Origin: an uncultured Lachnospiraceae bacterium
GTDB lineage: Bacteria > Bacillota > Clostridia > Lachnospirales > Lachnospiraceae
Direction of reading: 5' to 3'
Assembly (NCBI GenBank): GCA_900554205.1
Contig: USGM01000067.1
Coordinates: 1-17,683, forward strand
DNA: 17,683 nucleotides
Under the pieces are notes generated by a model. That model had not been told where the DNA came from. It did not search any database and saw nothing but the letters and a program-made list of their open reading frames with translations. Positions 7,358-14,849 of the stretch are shown here, in pieces (the first letter of the stretch is position 1; each line of letters begins with the position of its first letter). Position numbers and translations under genes: made by a program.

Positions 7358-8899
7358 TTACTTTAATTCCAGATACGCTTCCATCAGTGTGAGGAACTCG
7401 GTACATCTGCTGACAGTATTACTTTTCACATCTTCTAATATCCACTCATCATTGTTGTGGTCGTAGGGGTTGCGGGCGGACGTCAGCGCATTGGTCTTCT
7501 GGACAAATTCTCCCTTGCGCATCTTGAACACCTTATCCAGACCGCTCGTCTCATACTCCGCTGCAAGAATAGAGAAAAGTCCGCCGGTGGTCGTACCGTT
7601 GAGCAGATTGATCCTGTCGGGATCGACCTCGTACACGGCAGTTTTCGTCTTCATATCCTCCACCCTGCTCTTCGCCTCCGCGAGGAAATTTCCTGGCTTA
7701 AAGCGGTTGTTCGGGTCGGCCGGATATTTCTGGAGCAGCTGGTCTTCCCAGTCCGCACCGTAGGTGTGTCCGAACGCCTTCGCTCCGACCGAGCGGAACA
7801 GCTTCTCCGTTCTGTTCCAGAGTGGGTAAAAGTCAATATTCTGCTCACGCATCACCATATATTCCCTGAAATATTTAGAGATACTGCAATACCACTTCTC
7901 ATCCTGCGAGCGGATGATACCGTAGTCCTCCAGCCGCTTTATCCTGTCCTTTGTCGCATCGTCGCCCATGGGGCCGAGGACGCACTGGTAAAGCGTATTC
8001 AGCAGATTCTGCTCCTCCAGCAGGCTAAAAAGCTTCCTGAACTCCGAATAAAAGGTATCCCAATGTGCCTCGAAGACCTGCTGCAGCGTGATCTGGCTGT
8101 TGGTCTCCGCCTCGACAATGTAATGAAACGCAAGAATATCCATCCAGTAGGGATAGCGCCCGACAATGTCCTCCAGCTCTTTTTTGAACTGCGCATCAAC
8201 CGTCACGCCCGCCTGCTCCAGATAGGAGTACCACTGCGCCAACTCCGCATCCGTGTACATGCCGAGGAACTCCTTTGACAGGATGTTGCTGAAATTCGAC
8301 ACGCCGTCATCACAGCCGACACTCTCCTCAAGCTCCGTCACATGCCGCCTCGACAGAAAGAGGAAACCCACACGGTTTTTCGGCTCGTATGCCAGATCGC
8401 GCAGAACAAAGAAGCCCTGCGGATATTTCTTGAACAGCGTTCTCACGGAGTCAAATTCATCCACCACGCAGATGACCCGGTAGCCCGCAGCCTTCACGGC
8501 GGTGAAGAAGGAGATCAGCGCCTTTCCGCCTGTCTCCTCGACCGATTTGTTCATGGCATTTTCATAGGCGCTCTTCATGCGCACCGTCACCGCATCTATA
8601 TCGCACAGCGGCGCATAGGTCTGCTCGACAAGCTCCGTGAAAAAGCTCTGCACAGAGTCAAACTGATACATACTCACACGGAAAACAATCATTTTCTGTT
8701 CCAGAAACTGATCCGCCTTCCCCTCTAACAGGTTGTACGCCAGAGAGGACTTTCCGATGCGCTGCATCCCCATGACACTGATCGAGCCATAGTTGGGATT
8801 GTCGATCAGCCTGGCACGGATCTTCTTCTCCATATCCACCCTCGATACATACCTGTATTCCTCGATGATATTTCCAAAGTCAGAATAAATATTATTCAA
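7358..8899 (-). CDS. P-loop ATPase with C-terminal HEPN-like RNase domain
   Basis: 513 residues. The N-terminal half is an AAA/STAND-like ATPase: Walker A GMQRIGKSS (44-52, K50), Walker B VICVVDEFD (142-150, D147/E148), and a possible arginine finger in FLSRRHVTELE (181-191). A winged-helix-like segment follows (about 312-348; RIKRLEDYGIIRSQDEKWYCSISKYF). The last 160 residues are helical and include ALTSARNPYDHNNDEW. RNPYDH (476-481) is the R-[N]-x3-H form of the R-x4-6-H motif of HEPN ribonucleases. It sits before a final long helix, as expected for that fold. The start is a TTG at 8899. It has an AGAGGA site six bases upstream, and there is no ATG or GTG between it and the preceding in-frame stop, so TTG is the best choice; the next Met is residue 23. 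It lies 48 bases downstream of the giant ATPase gene and almost certainly shares its transcript. Likely role: an ATP-controlled RNA-cleaving effector (inference). The HEPN call rests on motif and helix pattern only. Confidence 0.85.
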   Translation of the reverse strand: MNNIYSDFGNIIEEYRYVSRVDMEKKIRARLIDNPNYGSISVMGMQRIGKSSLAYNLLEGKADQFLEQKMIVFRVSMYQFDSVQSFFTELVEQTYAPLCDIDAVTVRMKSAYENAMNKSVEETGGKALISFFTAVKAAGYRVICVVDEFDSVRTLFKKYPQGFFVLRDLAYEPKNRVGFLFLSRRHVTELEESVGCDDGVSNFSNILSKEFLGMYTDAELAQWYSYLEQAGVTVDAQFKKELEDIVGRYPYWMDILAFHYIVEAETNSQITLQQVFEAHWDTFYSEFRKLFSLLEEQNLLNTLYQCVLGPMGDDATKDRIKRLEDYGIIRSQDEKWYCSISKYFREYMVMREQNIDFYPLWNRTEKLFRSVGAKAFGHTYGADWEDQLLQKYPADPNNRFKPGNFLAEAKSRVEDMKTKTAVYEVDPDRINLLNGTTTGGLFSILAAEYETSGLDKVFKMRKGEFVQKTNALTSARNPYDHNNDEWILEDVKSNTVSRCTEFLTLMEAYLELK

Positions 8900-8911
8900 C
8901 TCTTTTCCTCT
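8900..8911 (-). promoter_or_regulatory. Ribosome binding site that decides a TTG start
   Basis: On the minus strand AGAGGA (8906-8911) stands six bases before the TTG at 8899. The same frame has no ATG or GTG back to the TAA of the upstream gene, and nothing else in the gap resembles a start region. Confidence 0.6.
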
Positions 8912-8947
8912 TTCTGCCGGTGTCCCGGCTTTCGTATCTTTTCCGCC

Positions 8948-11900
8948 TTATCTGTTCCGGTGAAGGTTCAGCCATTCCTTAAAGAAGGTGATACGGATCT
9001 TTACCTTCGTGCCCTTGCGCTCGATAACGCCGCGCTCTGTCAGATCCGCCATCAGTTCTCCGAGGTTCGGGCTGTGAAGCTCCTCCGCGTCCGCCCACTC
9101 GCTGTTCTTTGTCAGCGCTGCGATCTGACTTAGAATCTCAAAGCATTCGTCCTCCGTTCCCGATTCGTCTCCCCGGCTGTACAGATTGTCGAACTTTGAC
9201 TTGTCCTCTTCCTCCAGCATGATCTTCTTTACCTTCTCCGCCAGAGCGTTCGTGACACGCACCTTCCTGTCCTGATTCATCTGGTCTACAAGCCTTACAC
9301 AATAGGACTGGATGTAAAAGGGCTGCCCGTGGAACCATTCCGCGATCATGCCCGCGCTGTTCTCGAGGAATCGGGACTCCCCGTTCGGAAGCCTGATCGG
9401 CTCCTCGATCAGCTGCTTCGAGCTCCTGTCGTCCAGCATATCAATGCGGATCGGGGAAGTCACCTGAAACTGGTTCGGGAATTCCTTCAAGAAGTACGGC
9501 ATGGTATCCTGACCGATCAGAACCGCCTTGAACAGATTCGCCTCCATCAGCTTCTTCCAGTTATCCATGAAGTCTGCCACCATGCGGCGATCCTCCTTCA
9601 CATAACGGTACAGATGGGTAAACTCGTCCAGCATGAGCAGCATTGCCCGGTTTGTCGGCGCACAGAAGGCTCTTTTCACAGTGCGCACAAAGGAAGTAAA
9701 GTCCGCCTCCGTGGAAACATCGTATTGCTCCAGTTTCTCGATCAGACTCTCGTTGATCCTGTCATCCTCTCCCTCGCGGTCGATGTAATCCCAAATCCCC
9801 TCTACAACGGTCTCCTTGATCTCGTTATAGATGACGGCGGTATTTCTCCCGGCTCCGATCGACAGCTTTACGACAAAGAATGCATCCTTCAGGCGATCCT
9901 CTAAGAAGTTCGCAATGGAGCTCTTACCGCAGCGCTTCTGTCCGAAAATGATCTCACAGTTGCTCTTACCGGTTCTGAGCGCCCGCTCCAGACGGTCAAG
10001 GAGTGCGTCTCTACCGAAAAAGACATCCTTATTTTCAACGCCGATCGCATTACCGTTGAAATACGGATTCTCGATCGGTTCAAACTGCTCGCCCCCCGTG
10101 GAGATACTCAGGCTCTGCTCCTCCTTCTGCGCCTTACCCTCGTGGTCGATGTAATTGACCTCAATACGTATCGTATAGTTCTCGCCTGGTGAATCGAGAA
10201 TGATCTCCTTCGACACACTCTTTCCGCCCCTCAGATACTGCGCAAGCGGCTGGCTCTCCACCATCGTCTGCCCGTCCAGACTGTATGCCGCCAGAAACAG
10301 GTTGGTCGCGCTGGCGGAATTGTCCTTGTTGCTCACAGTGATTGAAATGCTCTGCTTTCCATCGACCACCGGCGCCTCCGTGATCGGCACATGAATCGAG
10401 ATGACAGGCCCGAAATCCTCCCTCGTGCTCTTCGAGAGCGTCCGGATGATGTCCTGCATGTATTCGATAATGTCCCCGACATAGTTCACGCTGAAATAGG
10501 TCGGCCGCTGTGTGATGGTCTCCGACAGGCTGACCAGCATCTTCTGCACCGTACTGATCGTCGCCATCCTGTTGTCATAGTCCTCGTAGTCATAGATTTC
10601 GAGCGCCTTTTCGTATGCCTCGACAAGCGCGCTGAGGTACTGGGTGCAGTCGGTCTCCAGCACAAAGATTTTATTCTTCGCATCCTTCAGCTCCGTGAGC
10701 ACCTCTTCCTGAAATCCCTTGCTGTTCCTGATCTTGGCGACCAGATTATTCAGGCGTCCGCCGTCATTTCTGACACGCTCGTTTATCATGCGGAAGAGTT
10801 TCCGGTAATCCTTCGGGACATTCTTGCTCTCCCCGAGGTAATTTCCGATCTGCTCCAGCCAGAGCCTGCCGTTTTCCTCCTTCTCCATCTGCGTCTGCAT
10901 GAACCGGTCGAGCACAAAGCTCTTCTGCGCAAGGAAGAGAAATTCCCTCATGGCAAAGTCTCTTCTGTCCGTCTCCTGATCCAGCACCTGCCGCACAAAC
11001 TCCCGGAGTCTGGCGTCACTCAGCTTTCCCTTTTCATCCGGATTTGTCCTTCGTCTCACGATGCAGGCAAGCGCCTCCGCGGTCGCCTCGTCCTGATAAC
11101 GGCTCCGCTTTTCCAATGCCAGTCTGCCCGCCGTCTCCATCTCGAAGATGCGGCACGAATACGCGCAGTCATAGTTTTCGCCGTTCTGGAAGGAGCCGCC
11201 CCAGCTTCCGACGCTGTCCGCCAGCAGCCGGTAATAATTCTGGCTCTTGCCGTTGATCCGGTTCTCCTGAAAGGCTATGCGCTGCAGCGCTGCGGCGCGC
11301 TCCCTGAGATTGGGATACTCCGTGTGCTCCAGAACATCCAGAATGTTCTTGCCTGTCAATGTCTCCGTCTCATCCTCTGCCAGCGCCGGAAAGGTCTGTT
11401 CATCCAGATAGAAGGACTCCAGCTTATTCTCTAGCTCGATCGTCATATCGAGGATTCCGCTGCCGGAACCAGCCGGGCTCTCACTGCCCGTCTCCGGCGT
11501 TCCGCCCCTCTCCAGAAGGTCGATCTGTTCCAGTATTCCATTCAGACGGTTGGTGAGATTGCTGTCCTGCTCGGCAAACTTCTGGTTCAGTATCGAACGC
11601 ACATACTTTCTTGCATCCTCATACTGCCCCAGCCCGACATAGGACATGGCAATGCACTGCTGACAGGCTGTCGTGTGGTAACCGTTCGAGTCTGCGTCGC
11701 GCATCCGCGCGATCGCCTGTGCATAGTCGCCCATCTGGTAGCGCACCAGACCCATCCGGAAGTAGGTGAAGCCCACCTTATCCCTTCTCCTGAGCTTCGA
11801 GTAGATTTCCAACAGCTGCTTCAGACTCGCCAGCATTTCCTCCCTGTCGCCGACCTTCTGCTGCATCAGATACATCTTCTCATAGTAGCCTGTCTGCTCC

Positions 11901-14542
11901 GAGGGAATTAACTGCCTGACAAGATACTCGTGCTTCTTAAGACACTCGATTCCTGCCGCAGCGCCCTCAGTGTGCATCAGCATTTCCGAGAGATCCATAA
12001 GCGACCTCAGCGCCTTGTCCCCTTTCTGCGCGATTGCCTCCAGAAACTTTTTCTGTGCCTTTTCGTAATTCATCTCTATATGCCACGCGCGCAGACCTGC
12101 TGCCTGACTGTCCATTCTGGTCGGCATTGTCGGCGTGTTGTTCATATTGCGGACGACTTCCGCCGTCTGCTCTGCAAGCTCTCTCAGTTCCTCGTTGTCG
12201 GAGTTGTTACTGAGAAGTCCCTGCACATAATTGTTCGCCTCACGGTACTTAATCTCATCGTAGAACTGTTCCACTCTTTTCCGAACCAGCTCAACGCTGA
12301 CCTCCGCCTCCTCGCTCCCGGGAAGATTTCCTTCCTCCTCGAAGATGCTCTCGTCCGACACATCCTCTCCCAGATTCCTACGGCACTGGTTCCGCTTACT
12401 CTCGCAGAGAGTGCGCATATATCCGTAATCAATCGCCTTTTCGTAGTTATCCTTCGCCTGTTTCCAGCGCCCCTGTTCGTAATTGCACTCCGCAATGCGG
12501 AAGTAAGTCTTGCCGAGCTGGGTCTTACTGTAGTACAGATTTTGCAGGATATTCAGGCTTCCCATGACATCTGTCCAGTTCTTTAAAAGAAATGAAAAGT
12601 CGTACTTCTTCTCATAGAATGCAATCTTTTCCTGCCGCTCACAGTTCCTTATGTACTCCCGCATATCGGTGCTCATAACCTCAACGGCTCTCACAAGGCC
12701 TTCCTCCACCGCGATCATATCGACATAGGTCAGAATGGCAGTGCCCTTGTCAGCGTCATTTCCCCTGATTGCTGTCATGAAAAACTCGGCAGCCGCCTTG
12801 CTGTCGTGCGCGCGGAACCATGCCTCCAGCCCTCTCTCGTAATTGTTGGAGGGTGTTGTGATTTTCCGCATATTTCCCATCTGCGCCATGTAGATGTCCG
12901 CACGCTTGCCCAGCTCCGCGACCTGTGCATTATTCGGTCTGTTCTGGGACAGCTGGTTCACAAAATTTTTCAGCTGGCTGGGATTTCCATGCAGCTTCTG
13001 CCTGTGAAAGCTGTCCTCATACTCCTGTCTGTAGGTATTGTCATCCTCGATGACAGCTTCCCTTCTCTTCTCCTGCTGCGGCTTCGTCGCAGAAATGCTC
13101 TCGTTCTCCTGCTCCTGAAAATACTGCTCCCTGTCATCCGCCTGTAAAAATCCGGCGCAGGTGCCGTCACGGAAGCTTACCCATTCCTCGTCTCCGCTGT
13201 CTATTTCCGCAAAAAGTCTGACCCCTTCCACAAGGTCTCCCTGCGGGTCACGCTTCCATTCCAGATAGAGGAGATGCAGGTAGATCCGCCCATCGTCCAG
13301 CCCCATGGCGAGAGCCATACGATAAAGCTCGAGCGCATCCTCATAAAAGCCGTGCCGAACAAGCTCCGGCGTGAATTTTGCAATCGAATTAACGCATGCC
13401 CTGACATGCTCATAGCTTGCCTCCGCAAGATGAAAAAGGCATTTGCTGTAATTTTCCCATTCTTCACCGTTTTTGAAGATTTCCAGCATGACCTTCCAGC
13501 AGACGCACTGGTCGAATGCCGGCTCGATCTTCCTCGCGTACCCGATCAGCTCCTTACAGACCTCAACCGCCCGGGGCTGGTTTCCAGCAATGCTGTAAAG
13601 AACGGCACAGCGGTACACCGCTGTTTTCAGGTGCGCCGTCTCTGTCTTCACCGAGGTCATGAAAAAGCGGTAAGCCCTCGGCACATTGCGCTCCACGCCG
13701 ATGGCGATCATGCCGCGGTACAGCCATGAGCCGTCGTTGATCAGCGTATTCTTCGCATAGCGCTCCTGCGTCTCCGCCAGATAGCGCAGCATCCGCCAAA
13801 GTACGCCTACGTCCTGACTGTGCGCGGTGTCCGAATTGGGAACTCTGCCCTGGCTGCGCTCCGTCTCTTGGTCACGGGCTCCTTCCCGGCGGCACTCCAC
13901 CGCCTCCTTGACCAGATTGGCAAGCCGCTGATAGCCCTGCCTGTCAAACAGCTCCAGCCATTGCTTCCGCTCCGCCGCAGCCAAGAATGTCAGCTGCTGC
14001 ACTTCGCGCTCAAAGTCATAGCGGTAGCCCTCCTGCAAGAGTTCAACGGACTCTGAGGCGGGGGCAGGGGTTGATGTCCCGGGTGTCGGTGTGGAGGCGG
14101 CGGGCTGTACCGCCGCAACTGTGGCTGTCTGCACCGCCGCAGAGGTGGCGGCTTCGAGCGTCAGCTGCTCGAGGTTGGCGGACGCCGGCTCTGGTTTGGA
14201 GGCAGTGGGAGCCTGCTCAGGCGCGGGCGCCTGCTCTGGCATCTTTGCCGTTGGTGCCTGCTCCGCCGTGGGCTGGGCTTGCTCCGCCGCGGGTGCCTGC
14301 TTCGTTGCAGGCTGAGGCGTTTCCGCTGCTACAGGCTGCTCCGTTGCAGGCTCTTGACTGCGCTTCATCCTGCGGATGCTGACAATCTTGCTGTCCTTAA
14401 TGCTCGCCGTCTCTCCGTCGCCGACATCTAACATGAGCATATCTTCCTCCTGCCCAAGGAATATGCCCTGCTCCTCAAAATACCGATCGCCTATCTCATA
14501 GCCTATTTTTAAGTATTCACCTTTATTAAAAGAAAGCTGCAT
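8948..14542 (-). CDS. Giant TPR-repeat / CARDB-like / STAND-like ATPase protein
   Basis: 1,864 residues, multidomain, not matched by me to a named family. Order: a small β-rich N-terminal domain (about 1-60, SH3/Sm-like pattern); an Ala/Pro/Gln/Glu linker with repeated EQAP units (about 62-165); long TPR-like helical arrays (about 170-1010, e.g. TYFRIAECNYEQGRWKQAKDNYEKAI) that contain a duplicated block of about 230 residues (505-735 and 752-980); a second helical region (about 1040-1375); a β-sandwich resembling CARDB (about 1378-1482); and a P-loop ATPase beginning VFFGRDALLDRLE, with Walker A GQKRCGKSS (1534-1542, K1540) and Walker B MLLMLDEF (1634-1641). A winged helix (about 1815-1860) ends the chain. 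No membrane segment or signal peptide is visible, so it is cytosolic. The ATG at 14542 has AGGAGG at 14551-14556, eight bases upstream. It is the first gene of a two-gene operon with the AAA-HEPN gene. The architecture suggests a ligand-sensing scaffold ATPase that controls the smaller partner; this is inference. Confidence 0.88.
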   Translation of the reverse strand: MQLSFNKGEYLKIGYEIGDRYFEEQGIFLGQEEDMLMLDVGDGETASIKDSKIVSIRRMKRSQEPATEQPVAAETPQPATKQAPAAEQAQPTAEQAPTAKMPEQAPAPEQAPTASKPEPASANLEQLTLEAATSAAVQTATVAAVQPAASTPTPGTSTPAPASESVELLQEGYRYDFEREVQQLTFLAAAERKQWLELFDRQGYQRLANLVKEAVECRREGARDQETERSQGRVPNSDTAHSQDVGVLWRMLRYLAETQERYAKNTLINDGSWLYRGMIAIGVERNVPRAYRFFMTSVKTETAHLKTAVYRCAVLYSIAGNQPRAVEVCKELIGYARKIEPAFDQCVCWKVMLEIFKNGEEWENYSKCLFHLAEASYEHVRACVNSIAKFTPELVRHGFYEDALELYRMALAMGLDDGRIYLHLLYLEWKRDPQGDLVEGVRLFAEIDSGDEEWVSFRDGTCAGFLQADDREQYFQEQENESISATKPQQEKRREAVIEDDNTYRQEYEDSFHRQKLHGNPSQLKNFVNQLSQNRPNNAQVAELGKRADIYMAQMGNMRKITTPSNNYERGLEAWFRAHDSKAAAEFFMTAIRGNDADKGTAILTYVDMIAVEEGLVRAVEVMSTDMREYIRNCERQEKIAFYEKKYDFSFLLKNWTDVMGSLNILQNLYYSKTQLGKTYFRIAECNYEQGRWKQAKDNYEKAIDYGYMRTLCESKRNQCRRNLGEDVSDESIFEEEGNLPGSEEAEVSVELVRKRVEQFYDEIKYREANNYVQGLLSNNSDNEELRELAEQTAEVVRNMNNTPTMPTRMDSQAAGLRAWHIEMNYEKAQKKFLEAIAQKGDKALRSLMDLSEMLMHTEGAAAGIECLKKHEYLVRQLIPSEQTGYYEKMYLMQQKVGDREEMLASLKQLLEIYSKLRRRDKVGFTYFRMGLVRYQMGDYAQAIARMRDADSNGYHTTACQQCIAMSYVGLGQYEDARKYVRSILNQKFAEQDSNLTNRLNGILEQIDLLERGGTPETGSESPAGSGSGILDMTIELENKLESFYLDEQTFPALAEDETETLTGKNILDVLEHTEYPNLRERAAALQRIAFQENRINGKSQNYYRLLADSVGSWGGSFQNGENYDCAYSCRIFEMETAGRLALEKRSRYQDEATAEALACIVRRRTNPDEKGKLSDARLREFVRQVLDQETDRRDFAMREFLFLAQKSFVLDRFMQTQMEKEENGRLWLEQIGNYLGESKNVPKDYRKLFRMINERVRNDGGRLNNLVAKIRNSKGFQEEVLTELKDAKNKIFVLETDCTQYLSALVEAYEKALEIYDYEDYDNRMATISTVQKMLVSLSETITQRPTYFSVNYVGDIIEYMQDIIRTLSKSTREDFGPVISIHVPITEAPVVDGKQSISITVSNKDNSASATNLFLAAYSLDGQTMVESQPLAQYLRGGKSVSKEIILDSPGENYTIRIEVNYIDHEGKAQKEEQSLSISTGGEQFEPIENPYFNGNAIGVENKDVFFGRDALLDRLERALRTGKSNCEIIFGQKRCGKSSIANFLEDRLKDAFFVVKLSIGAGRNTAVIYNEIKETVVEGIWDYIDREGEDDRINESLIEKLEQYDVSTEADFTSFVRTVKRAFCAPTNRAMLLMLDEFTHLYRYVKEDRRMVADFMDNWKKLMEANLFKAVLIGQDTMPYFLKEFPNQFQVTSPIRIDMLDDRSSKQLIEEPIRLPNGESRFLENSAGMIAEWFHGQPFYIQSYCVRLVDQMNQDRKVRVTNALAEKVKKIMLEEEDKSKFDNLYSRGDESGTEDECFEILSQIAALTKNSEWADAEELHSPNLGELMADLTERGVIERKGTKVKIRITFFKEWLNLHRNR

Positions 14543-14592
14543 CTATTTGTCCTCCTCCGAATTTCTTTCGGGTCAAACACATATCTGTAGCT

Positions 14593-14601
14593 ATTGTACC
14601 A
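14593..14601 (-). promoter_or_regulatory. Extended -10 promoter for the giant ATPase operon
   Basis: On the minus strand TGGTACAAT matches the extended -10 form TGnTATAAT with one substitution. No good -35 is found at 17 bases, as is common for extended -10 promoters. The start of transcription would fall near 14586, giving a 5' leader of about 44 bases before the ATG at 14542. Confidence 0.5.
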
Positions 14602-14660
14602 ATTTGCTTGTACGACTGCTAGTCCAAAATGCAAATTTTATATTCTCTTTTATCACTCCC

Positions 14661-14763
14661 GCTGCCTGTGGGTATGGCGACGGCTTTTCTTCCCCTATAC
14701 CCTCCCCGCTCGCCACCTGTGGGTACAGCGGCAGCTTTCCCTCTCCTGTACCCTCCCCTCCTC
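14661..14763. repeat. Two tandem 51-bp repeats with internal dyads
   Basis: Copy 1 starts at 14661 and copy 2 at 14712, with a constant 51-base offset. Shared blocks are CCTGTGGGTA and TACCCTCCCC, with the pyrimidine-rich middle diverged. Each unit has GGGTA at its left and TACCC at its right (14670-14674 with 14698-14702; 14721-14725 with 14749-14753), so each can form a hairpin. They lie just upstream of the predicted promoter of the giant ATPase operon. They could be paired regulator sites or copies of a small intergenic repeat. The rest of the 14543-14849 gap holds the promoter and a terminator; I see no gene in it. Confidence 0.6.
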
Positions 14764-14789
14764 CCGCCGCTATGAATCTTGATTTTCAT

Positions 14790-14832
14790 AATAAAGAGGA
14801 CATCTGAGCTGTTCTCCGATGTCCTCTTTATT
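14790..14832 (-). terminator. Perfect 15-bp hairpin terminator after the SDR gene
   Basis: AATAAAGAGGACATC (14790-14804) is the exact reverse complement of GATGTCCTCTTTATT (14818-14832), around a 13-base loop. The A-rich foot and U-rich arm (CUUUAUU) sit within the stem, as in many bidirectional intrinsic terminators. It follows the SDR stop (14850) by 17 bases and insulates it from the giant ATPase operon downstream. Confidence 0.75.
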
Positions 14833-14849
14833 GACTAATTTAATGCTTA

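Noticed and set aside
10391..11434. 347-codon plus-strand open frame opposite the giant ATPase gene
   Set aside because: Antisense shadow of a continuous 1,864-codon gene, with no recognisable domain and no ribosome site.
14661..14763. CRISPR array
   Set aside because: Only two units, diverged along their whole length, with no repeat/spacer division and no cas genes.
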